From Acanthosoma haemorrhoidale (taxonomy: Eukaryota; Arthropoda; Insecta; Hemiptera; Acanthosomatidae), in the NCBI GenBank assembly GCA_930367205.1, contig OV884014.1, forward strand, positions 114,335,768 through 114,399,767: a DNA stretch of 64,000 bases. The letters run 5' to 3'. Each line of letters opens with the position of its first letter. The first letter of the stretch is position 1. A program made the position numbers and the translations under genes. The notes under the pieces were generated by a model that was not told the DNA's origin, searched no databases, and was given only the letters and a program-made list of their open reading frames with translations. Shown here piece after piece: positions 34,751-45,445 of this stretch.

Positions 34751-35612
34751 TCCCCAGAATTTGATTACTCGATATTAACGCGGTATGGTTCACATAGCGA
34801 TTATTAACTGAACATTAATAACCATATTTTTCATTTGAAAGAGGAGATAACACACATAAAAAACCTACTCAATTTGTATTATTGACTGCTACGGAATCGG
34901 CTTGGGCTAATGAAAAAGAGTTTTTAAGTCAAAGCATTCTGATAACGCGTAATGAGTCTGGGTGTTTTTAAATCCACAGCTACTTCACTGATTCTTACCG
35001 CCAATCCTTTCAAACTAAACCAATCCTGAGAACAATAGTAAATGCCCCTTGTTACATCAGCAACAAAACCCTTCATAACGATACCTTACATTCTTGAACA
35101 AATCCCTTCCAAGTTCACTGAAATTCCACAGTAACTTATCCAACCACCCTAATCCCTAGCACACTCATTGCACTCATCCCTATAATCCTCCTCGGAGACT
35201 GAAACGGCAGTGGCCTCGTGATTATGTATCAACACGATAAATCCTTATAAAACTCTATAATAAGGAAAAAAAAATATTAATATTGGGTTATTTCTGACGT
35301 CAACCCAAAATTATATTTGACAGAGCTTGGCGTAGTAAACACACTAAATTTGAGATATTAACTCCGAACAAAGTGATTATTATTCATCAAAAATTGGTTA
35401 TTTTTGCATAAAAAAACATTAAATGAATTATTTTCCGATTTTATTTTGATTAACTATTGGTATTTAGATGATATTAGTCTAAATATAAACCGTGATAATG
35501 CTTTGTTTTCTCTTGAATCCCTTTTTCGCGAGCAGTAGCATTTGATCCGTCCAATCTACATCATAAAGTTAGATCTCACTCGTTCTGTCTCTTTATAATT
35601 TTTTAATTTTGT
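34484..35612. repeat. Left arm of near-identical inverted duplication
   Basis: About 1.1 kb that recurs in reverse complement at 45446-46560. Shared non-LINE blocks include GGCCATCCCCAGAATTTGAT, ACTGCTACGGAATCGGCTTG, GCTTGGCGTAGTAAACACAC and GATCCGTCCAATCTACATC. Only scattered mismatches and small indels were seen by eye, so the event is recent. The arms contain LINE-A pieces plus unique-looking AT-rich DNA. Confidence 0.92.
35015..35222 (+). mobile_element. LINE-A scrap, ORF2 end
   Basis: Starts at the RTIVNAP codons (TGAGAACAATAGTAAATGCC) and ends in the 3' UTR at TGGCCTCGTGAT. Small deletions interrupt the ILEL and HCTT blocks. Its counterpart is at 45828-46062 in the right arm. Confidence 0.82.
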
Positions 35613-35734
35613 TCAATGGCCCCAGTAAGGTAATTTAATTTTTAGGGTAATTAGGTAATTAAACTTTAGGGTTTTGCCATTAAATTGAAGAAGGATACAG
35701 CCAGCGTGTACATCGCTCGTCCAAGGCAGGACTC

Positions 35735-36073
35735 TAAAGCGATTTGGGGAGACAGAGGGTCGTCATGTCTACCATTTCCAGGAGGACTGTTCCAGAAGAA
35801 TACCTAATGAAAATAACCTTAGGACTCGACATCCTTCCCGTGGACCCCTCATTGCCACAGCTCACAAAATGGCTCCGGTTTGCACGTGAACATGTGAATT
35901 GGACTTTGGAAACCTGGAAGAGAGTTCTCTTCAAAGATGAGATAATGGAAGAACATGCAGTGATATTTTCTCCCTACATCAGCAAGGGATTCTCGTTAAT
36001 GGATTATAATCCCGGACCCTACAGAGTACTAATGGTTGATGATTACCTTATTGTGACTGGTTTTACTTTTTAA
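35735..36073 (+). pseudogene. Tc1-like transposase, N-terminal/middle fragment
   Basis: The translated frame contains RFAREHVNWTLETWKRVLF followed by KDE, a strong match to the Tc1 segment that ends at the first catalytic Asp (usually W.RVLF.DE). The upstream HTH region is degenerate. After the DE the sequence no longer follows the family, and the frame ends at 36073. A matching C-terminal piece lies at 37905-38100, beyond the 514-bp repeats. In the family this enzyme excises and inserts the transposon at TA sites. Confidence 0.82.
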
Positions 36074-37662
36074 AAAAACTTTTTTTCAATTTCCGTAGCA
36101 TTGAACAATTTTTCGATTCGAATCCCTGTCTTTCCTCCTCGTCTGATATATATCACTATATATTTTTCCTTATGTATATATGTGTAGATAACATATTACA
36201 TCACTTTCAAGTTAGAAAGTGTTATTTTGAGTACCTGGTCGTTTAGTACTTACGGGAAATAAATGGTCCAATGCCCATAAAATGCCAAATGAGAAGCAAC
36301 CTTTAAAGCGCTGCAAAATCTATATTATACCAAGTTATGACACCACTGCGTATACAATTTATTACTAAGTATTATTTTTCACAAGAATAGAATATTGACT
36401 GGTATAATTTAAATAAGGAAAAATTAAGAAAAATAAAACCATCTTTTTGCGCTATAAGTTTGAAAACGCTATATAACTGGTAATTATTGTCTCGTTTTTA
36501 TGAGGCTGACGTAAAGTTAACAAATAGTCTAATAACAAAACCTCACGTTATTAGGCAATGTCTAAAACTTAACTTTTTACTATTTAAAAGAACTTTTTTG
36601 CAATTTTCGTAGCATTGAACAATTTTTCGATTCGAATCCCTGTCTTTCCTCCTCGTCTGATATATATCACTATATATTTTTCCTTATGTATATATGTGTA
36701 GATAACATATTACATCACTTTCAAGTTAGAAAGTGTTATTTTGAGTACCTGGTCATTTAGTACTTACGGGAAATAAATGGTCCAATGCCCATAAAATGCC
36801 AAATGAGAAGCAACCTCTAAAGCGCTGCAAAATCTATATTATACCAAGTTATGACTCCACTGCGTATACAATTTATTACTAAGTATTATTTTTCACAAGA
36901 ATAGAATATTGACTGGTATAATTTAAATAAGGAAAAATTAAGAAAAATAAAACCATCTTTTTGCGCTATAAGTTTGAAAACGCTATATAACTGGTAATTG
37001 TTGTCTCGTTTTTATGAGGCTTACGTAAAGTTAACAAATAGTCTAATAACAAAACCTCACGTTATTAGGCAATGTCTAAAACTTAACTTTTTACTATTTA
37101 AAAGAACTTTTTTGCAATTTTCGTAGCATTGAACAATTTTTCGATTCGAATCCCTGTCTTTCCTCCTCGTCTGATATATATCACTATATATTTTTCCTTA
37201 TGTATATATGTGTAGATAACATATTACATCACTTTCAAGTTAGAAAGTGTTATTTTGAGTACCTGGTCATTTAGTACTTACGGGAAATAAATGGTCCAAT
37301 GCCCATAAAATGCCAAATGAGAAGCAACCTCTAAAGCGCTGCAAAATCTATATTATACCAAGTTATGACTCCACTGCGTATACAATTTATTACTAAGTAT
37401 TATTTTTCACAAGAATAGAATATTGACTGGTATAATTTAAATAAGGAAAAATTAAGAAAAATAAAACCATCTTTTTGCGCTATAAGTTTGAAAACGCTAT
37501 ATAACTGGTAATTGTTGTCTCGTTTTTATGAGGCTTACGTAAAGTTAACAAATAGTCTAATAACAAAACCTCACGTTATTAGGCAATGTCTAAAACTTAA
37601 CTTTTTACTATTTAAAAGAACTTTTTTGCAATTTTCGTAGCATTGAACAATTTTTCGATTCG
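36063..37662. repeat. 514-bp tandem repeat, 3 full units plus partial
   Basis: Full units at 36121-36634, 36635-37148 and 37149-37662, each beginning AATCCCTGTCTTTCC and ending CATTGAACAATTTTTCGATTCG minus its last bases; a partial unit end precedes them at 36063-36120. Unit 1 differs from the others at about five sites, and units 2 and 3 look identical by eye. A single, internally deleted unit occurs at 41511-41690, so the array expanded within a dispersed element. No coding frame is conserved. Confidence 0.95.
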
Positions 37663-37895
37663 CAACAAATTTTTATTGTTTTTAATACAGCCACGACATT
37701 AAAAAAAACAACAACATTTGTGTAGACTACGATCATCTGATAATAAAAGTCGATTTTCATTTTTCTTGGAAGATGGAGGACTTGATATAACAAAAGAAAG
37801 AAGTTCGTTTTGAACTAATATTTAAAGATTACTTACACTATTTCTTAATGCAAAATTAAAAATATCACTTGCAATTTTATTCCTAAAAATAATCA
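37663..37895. repeat. Dispersed element body downstream of 514-bp units
   Basis: CAACAAATTTTTATTG, GTCGATTTTCATTTTTCTTG and GAAGATGGAGGACTTGATAT to TTGCAATTTTATTCC match 41690-41908. With the 514-bp unit, this forms one repeat element of unknown class. It appears to be inserted in, or to replace, the centre of the Tc1 transposase. Confidence 0.8.
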
Positions 37896-37904
37896 AATAA
37901 TAAG

Positions 37905-38100
37905 GCTACCACGAAGTCCAGACTATTGAATCCTATTGAACACGCCTTGGACTAACTGAAGCAAAAAGTACGACGTCGGAATCCATATCCTAGGCACCCT
38001 TGAAAAATTAGAAGAGCTGTAGTCAAAGAGTGGGACAATATTCCTCAGGGCTTCATTAAAAACCTTTTGTAATCAATACCAAAAGGGGTTTAAAAGACGT
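37905..38100 (+). pseudogene. Tc1-like transposase, C-terminal fragment
   Basis: Codons read PRSPD, then (after a 2-base insertion) LNPIEHALD, then a stop, LKQKVRRRNPYP and VKEWDNIPQGFIKNLL. SPD.NPIEH carries the third catalytic residue (Glu) of Tc1 transposases, and W.NIPQ..I..L is the usual C-terminus. The frameshift and stops make it inactive. It is probably the other half of the fragment at 35735-36073. Confidence 0.87.
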
Positions 38101-38116
38101 GATTCGTGACAGAGGC

Positions 38117-38767
38117 GGAAATACTCGTTATTTAGTACATCGTTTTTTTACAATATTTTTTCTTTTACTCATTATGTAGCTTCGATTATCAGTTTAAAAT
38201 ACAATTTCGTTTTCAAAGGGCTTATTTTTTCAACCAAAAATATTTTTGAAGTCTAAACTTGCACAAGAACTAACTAAATTGGAAATACTCGTTATTTAGT
38301 ACATCTTTTTTTACAATATTTTTTCTTTTACTCATTATGTAGCTTCAAATATCAGTGTAAAATACAATTTCGTTTTCAAAGGACTTATTTTTTCAACCAA
38401 AAATATTTTTGAAGTCTAAACTTGCACAAGAACTAACTAAATTGGAAATACTCGTTATTTAGTACATCTTTTTTTACAATATTTTTTCTTTTACTCATTA
38501 TGTAGCTTCGATTATCAATGTAAAATACAATTTCGTTTTCAAAGGACTTATTTTTTCAACCAAAAATATTTTTGAAGTCTAAACTTGCACAAGAACTAAC
38601 TAAATTGGAAATACTCGTTATTTAGTACATCTTTTTTTACAATATTTTTTTCTTTTACTCATTATGTAGCTTCGATTATCAATGTAAAATACAATTTCGT
38701 TTTCAAAGGTCTTATTTCAACCAAAAATATTTTTGAAGTCAAAACTTGCACAAGAACTAACTAAATT
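38117..38767. repeat. 163-bp tandem repeat, 4 units
   Basis: Units start GGAAATACTCGTTATTTAG at 38117, 38281, 38444 and 38607 and end CACAAGAACTAACTAAATT. Spacing is 161-164 bp and the units are nearly identical. The first unit starts directly after the Tc1 C-terminal region, so the array may have grown in the element's 3' non-coding part. Confidence 0.95.
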
Positions 38768-40025
38768 GGATATCTTTCCATATTTAGAAAGTTATTGTCT
38801 TTAAAGCAGAAATTTACACAAAACATTTAAAAAAAAAAAAATCATCACCTGAATAATCACAGGAAGAAATTAGAAATTAGAAAATACTTCGTATACCTAT
38901 TGTAGAATATATTTATCGGATTGTTAATGAAAAAACTACTTAAACTCATGATTTTATATTGAGTTTAGATTAAGTTATTGATCTGATATTTACTCATTTA
39001 AACTTTAGGTTGTTTATTTACCTTAAGTTTCTCCTCAATTCTTTTATTGACAAAATATCATTTAACAGTCAACGAGTCACCTGCAGAGGTATCATAAAGG
39101 ACTACTATATGTAAACAAGCTATTCATATATTAGAAACAAGATGAATACTAAATTTTGTGTGTTTAATAAACATAGTCTTGGATTTGGCGGTATGTTTAG
39201 AGTAATTGTTTACTCGTATTTAAGTAAGTTTATGTTTTCAAGCATCAATACCCTGGAATATAATATATAACGAGTGACAACTTTCAAAATATCAATTCTA
39301 TTTTGGGAAATCCTAAAAAATATATATTTTTTTTTAGCTTTTAATATTAAATAATTATAAACAGTAGTAGGGCCAACAGCAGAATAAAAATTGCTCCTTT
39401 GGAAACATAATGATACAATAAGAGCGGTCACATAAGCCCTTTATTTGGCCATAAGGTGCTAGCTGTTTAGATCAATGCGACCACGTACATTATCAGTAGA
39501 CCATTCCGAGCGTGAACTAGTTGTTAACTATTCCATAAAAGTACAAAAAGCGAACAATTGCTCTAGGGCAGGCGGGGACACGATAAAAGCACAGTGGCGC
39601 ATAAAGGACCACTCCGACCACTTTTAGTGCTTCCTCCAAGACACGAGATGGCCCCATTAATGATTGCTTCACAGGGGCTTGACTATTCCGACCGCTCTGG
39701 TCGTAACTACTTTCGTGCTCCTAGAAGACCTCAGTCAAAAAACAATAAGGATCCGTGAGATAGTAAATTTCAATTAGCTTTGTATTTTTTAGTAGCAGCT
39801 ACAGTACTTGTCTAGATGTTAAGTATCTTAGCACTCAATATTTATTAAGTCAATGAAAGTATATTTTGTTTGAGTACAATATAAACTCACTGATTCATCC
39901 TCCACGGGAACTGAGAGGAAAGGTGCTAAAAGGTCGGAGTAACCAGGGATGAAACAAATACGAGTTTAATTGCTTCTCGCATTGCAGGTTAATATATAGT
40001 AGAATTAAACAAAATAAGATATAAC
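38768..40025. other. AT-rich DNA, no recognised gene
   Basis: No open frame above about 73 codons and no known element. At 39480-39730, imperfectly repeated CATTCCGA/CTATTCCGACC motifs occur in a GC-richer patch. Confidence 0.45.
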
Positions 40026-40540
40026 TTAATAGTTAGAGGTCCCCACCATCACCGAAGCTATCAGAAGAAGACACATAAAATTCTTCGACTCGATGAAACA
40101 TTGCCAAAACCCCCTATTCCAAGACCTGACACCCCCACCACTACCGTCAAGATGGCAACTCTCTAGATCTGGGAAAGCAGACCAAATGGTGGACATTACG
40201 GCCCTTGGCCAACCAACAACAAGCCTCTGACGGGCACCCATCACTGCTTTGAAGCCCAACTGAATGATCTTCCACTACATGCCTAGAGAGACTCTAGGCT
40301 CAGCCTTCAGTGGACTCTCACCACTGCACCACATTTCCACCTCTACCGAGGCTTCCCACACTCCTTAATTCCCTCACTCCACCTTCAAACAGGTACTCCT
40401 GGTAAAAGGATCCGCTCACCCCAAATAAATTCCCTTTATTTTCCCCTTATCTATAATGTTAAAAATTTGAGAGCTAAGGGGAAAAAATGAATTATATTAT
40501 AAACAAATTATCTGTGAATCTAAAGGGGCTAGGAAGGAAA
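40026..40540 (+). mobile_element. LINE-F 3' end with ORF2 C-terminus
   Basis: A 64-codon frame (40036-40230, stop at 40228) holds ITEAIRRRHIKFFDSM and LTPPPLPSRWQ, similar to the LINE-E C-terminus. A C-rich 3' UTR follows (40231-40440), then AAATTATCTGTGAATC, AAAGGGGCTAGGAAGG and an A-run. The tail is shared with LINE-E, so E and F are sister families. Strongly 5'-truncated: the RT catalytic domain is absent. Confidence 0.82.
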
Positions 40541-41510
40541 AAACTTGAACAACTACATGGTCTTGAGACCGCCGCACAGTAAATCGAACATTCGACAAAA
40601 ATACTAAAACCAACTGTTTGTTTATTCTATTTTTGGATGATTCAGACTTGTTTGCTAATAGTCAAAGGTTTTGTAAACAATTGTCAACATTAGCTTCTGG
40701 TATTAGTCAAAGGTAACTAGAACCAATTTCATTTGAGTACATTTTGTCAGTCTCGTAACACGGCTAATTTTAATGATGTATTATTTCCTTATTCACAATA
40801 GACCCTTCAACTAGTGGTAAGTTTTACAATTATTTTATGATAGTATTACCAGTTTTAAAAAATCATTTTTAATTGGTAACATTATACTTCAAATTTAAAC
40901 TAAAATCTTTTAATTTTCTTCACATTAAAAATGGTATTTCTCAAAAAAGGTAAAACTAATGTTTGGATCTATGAGTAAAATTGTTTTTTCTATTGCCCTG
41001 TGCAAGATTCTTTCAAAAAATCTTACAAGTTCAATGTCAGTGACAGGAATAAGAAGATTTTACACTTAATAGTGGACCAATTTAAATTAACTGGGTATTT
41101 CTCAGAAATAGTCTCTAACACACTCCGAATTTTTCAAGACAAAACACCAGTGTTATGAAAAATCTGCTCATTATGTCTGATCTCTTCAATGCTTCAAAGA
41201 GAAACATAGCGATAACGAATAAGAACATCGATTATTACATCCATATTTTCATAACCCAAGCACTTCAAATTTAGATATCAATTCTTCTGGATAATCTTAA
41301 TTCTCAAGATTTGTCAGATTAAAAACTGTTCTCGTTTAGACTAAGTTTTTTTGTTTTTTATATATTTAGATGCTATTTCCTGTTTTTATTTATTTTGAGC
41401 TCATGCTTGTTTCATACCCCAGACCACTGACATGTAAAGTACGGGTTGTTAAGCCATATTAGGATGTTTTGTGATCTTTGGTCCATTAAAAACTGACATT
41501 TTCTAATCAA
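40541..41510. other. AT-rich DNA with a short unassigned frame
   Basis: An open stretch of about 55 codons near 40990-41157 (plus) reads like protein but contains no domain I recognise. Nothing else identified. Confidence 0.35.
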
Positions 41511-41908
41511 ATCCCTGGTCTTTCCCCTCCTCGTCTGATATATATCATTATATATTTTTCCAACATTTTTAACAAATAGTCTAATAACAAAACCTCACGT
41601 TATTAGGCAATCTCTAAAACTTAACTTTTTACTTTTTAAAAGAACTTTTTTTCAATTTTCGTAGCATTGAACAATTTTTTGATTCACAACAAATTTTTAT
41701 GGTTTTAATACAGCCACAACATTAAAATTAACAAAAAAAACATTAGCGTACGCTCATCTGATTATAAAAGTCGATTTTCATTTTTCTTGGAAGATGGAGG
41801 ACTTGATATAATAAAAGAAAGAAGTTTGTTTTGAACTAACATTTAAAAATTACTTACACTATTCCTTAATGCAAAATTAAAAATATCACTAGCAATTTTA
41901 TTCCTTAA
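41511..41908. repeat. Second copy of the 514-bp-unit element
   Basis: Begins AAATCCCTGGTC, jumps by internal deletion near 41563 to the ACAAATAGTCTAATAAC part of the unit, then passes through GATTCACAACAAATTT into the same downstream body as 37663-37895. It has one unit only, so tandem growth is specific to the 36-37 kb copy. Confidence 0.85.
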
Positions 41909-42210
41909 TCAATAATAGGCTTAGAAACAAAGTAGATATTGAAGACTAATTGATGGTGGAATATAGAAACTGCAGTTTCAGGGCCAAAAATGGCATTTAT
42001 AGCTGCAAATTTGATTGATAAATAAAACAAATCATTAAGAAAGTCAGATACACATTTCATGTGATAAGTTGAACAAAGGTTAAGCAGATTCTACGGCGCA
42101 GCGATGATACCTAGCCAGCACCAACGATATGTCATGCAAAATAGTAGGCTTCGAAAACTGGAAATTTCCAGGCGCTGTACTTGTAGCCCCATATATGCTC
42201 ATCTTATTAA

Positions 42211-42390
42211 AAAAAACCTACTTTCACATATTATTTCACTTGACTTGTATATTATATTATATACACATATTATAGTATATTATATTATAAAAACCTACTG
42301 TCACATATTATTTCACTTGACTTGTATATTATATTATATACACATATTATAGTATATTATATTATAAAAACCTACTGTCACATATTATAA
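42211..42390. repeat. 77-bp tandem repeat, about 2.2 units
   Basis: Units start AAACCTACT(T/G)TCACATA at 42217, 42294 and 42371 (partial), with spacing of exactly 77 bp. Internal TATATTATATTATATACACA stretches are themselves near-palindromic. Confidence 0.92.
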
Positions 42391-42685
42391 ACTTAAATAT
42401 GTGATATAAACGACTTTACGAGTACAGTGTAATATTGCCTGCATTTAGTGAAGCTCACAACATAGTAAATTTTATGTTTCATAACCCCCCGGGGGGGGGG
42501 TGTATGATCCATACATATCAATTCATCCCGGGTTATTTTAACTTTACCGTTATTATATAAATACAAGTTTTACATTATTCTGAGACCTAAGTTCTCTAAT
42601 AATAATCACAAAAAAACATGTAAGCAAATAAAGATCCATTGTCTATCCAATGTACATAATAAACATGGGTATATATATATATATA
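42391..42685. other. AT-rich flank with C/G run and (TA)n
   Basis: A CCCCCCGGGGGGGGGG run lies near 42485-42500. A (TA)n tract at about 42669-42685 is the left flank of the Gypsy-like element. Confidence 0.7.
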
Positions 42686-42997
42686 TGTAAAGAAAGTATG
42701 CTTTCTTCAATTAAATTAGCAGCGCTTTGTTATCACGCGCGTGCTTCAGTTGGCTGCCTCTAGGTGGAGCTAGAGACATATGACCAGAAGGTTCTTAAAA
42801 GGTGTTCAGTGTAAACAATTAAGTAAAGTGAAACAGTGATAACAATAAACTGTAATTGTTGTTTCTTTTGTTTTACAGGTATGAATTTAGATTTTATTTG
42901 TAATAGTTGTAACCTAATTATCAATTAAATAAACCTTTTGTTTTACAGAGAAACAGATTACTTATTGTTATAATAAGAAGACCTAGCAACCCTTATA
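42686..42997 (+). repeat. 5' LTR of Gypsy-like element
   Basis: Begins TGTAAAGAAAGTATGC. It contains AATAAAC and two TTTTACAG motifs. It is 99 percent identical to the LTR at 43525 by direct comparison (three mismatches). Confidence 0.93.
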
Positions 42998-42999
42998 AA

Positions 43000-43473
43000 A
43001 CAACAATTACAAGATGTAGAATCAATGAATCTAAAGAAAAGAAAGCTTGGACAACAATAGCAAGAGAATGTGTTGACAAATATAACATAACAGAACACTC
43101 AGTTACAGGTTTTACACCTAAATATTTACTAGATGGTACTAAAACAAGTATGCTACCTGAAGAACTAAGGAAACTAACACATGCAGAGGTTTGGAAAGAA
43201 GATAGAAAATTAGCTCTAGATAACACTATAAAATCACATGAATACAATAAGAAATTATTTGACAAAAACAGAAAGGAAAGGGAATTCAATACAGGTGATT
43301 TAGTATATATCGAAAACGGACATAGATTAAATAGAAAAAAATTAGATGAACTTAGGGTTGGACCATTAAAAATTGCAGAGAAAATATCAAATACTATATT
43401 TAAAATCAAAACTGAAAAAAGAAACGAAGACACAGGATTATTCCACATAACAAAACTGATACCAGCAGAATAA
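43000..43473 (+). pseudogene. Integrase C-terminal part of Gypsy-like pol
   Basis: One frame is open from the LTR edge to the stop at 43471-43473. It holds KKAWTTIARE and NITEHSVTGFTPKYLL (the end of the integrase core, like the W...L......YN...H..TG.SP..L.. block of retroelement integrases), then a charged linker and GDLVYIENG, LDELRVGPLKI, the small C-terminal SH3-like DNA-binding domain. The conserved HHCC, Asp, Asp and Glu catalytic parts upstream are deleted, so it cannot integrate. The first ATG at 43150 is internal and not a real start. Confidence 0.9.
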
Positions 43474-43524
43474 ACATTATATAATAAAAATTCTCACGAG
43501 AATTTTCACAGTGGGAGGGGGAGA

Positions 43525-43836
43525 TGTAAAGAAAGTATGCTTTCTTCAATTAAATTAGCAGCGCTTTGTTATCACGCGCGTTCTTCAGTTGGCTGCCTCT
43601 AGGTGGAGCTAGAGACATATGACCACAAGGTTCTTAAAAGGTGTTCAGTGTAAACAATTAAGTAAAGTGAAACAGTGATAACAATAAACTGTAATTGTTG
43701 TTTTTTTTGTTTTACAGGTATGAATTTAGATTTTATTTGTAATAGTTGTAACCTAATTATCAATTAAATAAACCTTTTGTTTTACAGAGAAACAGATTAC
43801 TTATTGTTATAATAAGAAGACCTAGCAACCCTTATA
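43525..43836 (+). repeat. 3' LTR of Gypsy-like element
   Basis: Copy of 42686-42997, preceded directly by the polypurine tract. It is followed by a (TA)n tract. Confidence 0.93.
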
Positions 43837-43854
43837 TATATATATATATATATA

Positions 43855-44404
43855 ATTACTTATTCAATTACTGCCCTTTTTGTTTATAAATAAAAATAAA
43901 TTAACCCAGCAAATTAAATAAATTGTATGTTGTAAAATGTTAATATTCGATGATGAAATAGAACTCTAGTCTGATTAGGTTGTTATATATTATTTCAGTG
44001 GTGAAGCCAGTTAATGTTCACATGCAAATTAAGAACTTTTTCACTCTACATATAAGAGCAATATAAGTTATTCCAAATATCTGAAGGGTTGCCAGTTTAA
44101 TTCCTAGCGAATCGCCCAAGAGAAAAAAATGACATAAAAGATTTAGGATTCTCTGCTAGGTCGAGGCAGGGTTAGGAGAGTCTGTTGAATCCAAGTGATT
44201 TCTCCGTCATTTATACCGCTCCTACCGGAGGGACCCCCCCCCCTTCATCCTGTAGTTTTATTCAATCCCTCCGTCTTCCTGCTCCACTTGAAGGAGGGCC
44301 TTTGGAAGGGACTGAAAGGTCGAAAATTCCTCATAACGACCTGGTCGGTGGGCGATGAAAGTGGAAGAAATCACCAATAATGAACGACCCGTTCTGAGAA
44401 ATGT
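43855..44404. other. Intergenic DNA, no recognised gene
   Basis: A 61-codon plus frame at 44195-44380 in a C-rich patch is unrecognised. Nothing else found. Confidence 0.4.
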
Positions 44405-44527
44405 CTTCTCGAGGAGTTACCGCCGCAGGTTGACCTTTCCACTGCCTGCCTTTTCTCCACGCAATCCAACATAATTGTTACTATAGTTTTATTATCCCTG
44501 GTGGATCTACGTCCCTTATAATTATTA
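44405..44527. repeat. LINE-A flank shared with 49851-49978 (inverted)
   Basis: About 123 bp adjoining the LINE-A 3' end, with TCTTCTCGAGGAGTTACC, CTTTCCACTGCCTGCC and CTGGTGGATCTACGTCCC. The reverse complement follows the LINE-A 3' end at 49850. The sequence lies outside the normal LINE-A consensus. Confidence 0.88.
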
Positions 44528-45332
44528 TAACTTCTTTATTGTGCTCAAATTACAATCTGCCTTATTAGGCAATAAGTAATTGAAATAAATTTTATTCATA
44601 CCATATTTACAAATCATCATTCACTCGCTCATTCATACAATATTTACAAACAGCCCATAGGCCTCCCAAATCAACATGGTTGTCACCTCCCTCTCATGCG
44701 AAAGAGAAAGCGGAGTCTTTGGAAGTCCCCTGTCAGCTCCTCCGTCTGCCGCGTCACCGGATACAAGCGAGTGAAGGCTGACGAAGAGAGCAAGAGCCAC
44801 ATACCCTCAGGACATAATTGGAGAAACTGGCCATTGCCAGGACTCCCACTGTCACGCATTTAAAGCCTCGAGGCCACTGCCGTTTCACTCTCCGAGGAGG
44901 ATTATAGCGATGAGTGGTGCAGTGCAACGACTGTGCTAGGGGATTAGGGTGGTTGGATAGGTTACTATGGAATTTCATGAATATGGAAGGGATGAGTTCA
45001 AGAATGTAAGGTATATTAAGATCGTTGAAGGGTTTTGTTGCTGACGTAATAAGGGGCATTTACTATTGTTCTCAGGACTTTTTATTGAAAGGATACGCTT
45101 GATGTTCGCCTGTTTTGCTGTCCCCCATAGCTCTATTCCGTATGTCAAGATTGGCTTAAGTTTAACTTTGTAAATTAGTAATTCTATTGAGAGATGGGAT
45201 GTCCTTCGAAGTAGTCTGTACAGTTGTCCACAGCGTCTGTTTAGCCTCGTATGAGGGTTCCAGGTCAGCTGTTTGTCGAGATGGAAGTCTAAATACCGTA
45301 CTGTCTCGGATACAGAGGGAGAGGAATAGATT
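44528..45332 (-). mobile_element. LINE-A fragment, ORF2 C-terminus to 3' end
   Basis: The minus strand runs from the GFHLDKQLTWN-like codons (near 45290) through IELWGT and PYILELIPSIFMKF to the full 3' UTR ending CAATAAAGAAGTTATAATAA. Frameshifts and a few small deletions make it inactive. The RT catalytic part is missing. Confidence 0.88.
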
Positions 45333-45445
45333 TTTAAATATTTAATTACAATCGACGGTTATCACTTTATTTGTAACGCAGTGAAAATTTTCGAGTTTCT
45401 GGTTAAGTATTTTAACCGCAAAAAACCGATGTTTTTTCATGTTTA

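Larger units (their letters stand above)
42686..43836 (+). mobile_element. Deleted Gypsy-like LTR retrotransposon with two LTRs
   Basis: Two direct LTRs (42686-42997 and 43525-43836), collinear without indels, differ at only three sites over about 310 bp, which suggests a young insertion. The internal region is just 527 bp: the C-terminal part of integrase, a TAA stop at 43471, and a purine-rich tract (GTGGGAGGGGGAGA, 43511-43524) directly before the 3' LTR. No primer-binding site, gag, protease or RT is left. Both outer sides are (TA)n tracts, so the target was a TA microsatellite and the duplication cannot be delimited. The exact LTR 3' end (CCCTTATA) is uncertain by a few bases. Confidence 0.93.

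Noticed and set aside
43150..43473. Stand-alone 107-residue gene starting at the ATG at 43150
   Set aside because: The frame continues upstream to the LTR edge with integrase-like codons, so the ATG is internal to a truncated pol.
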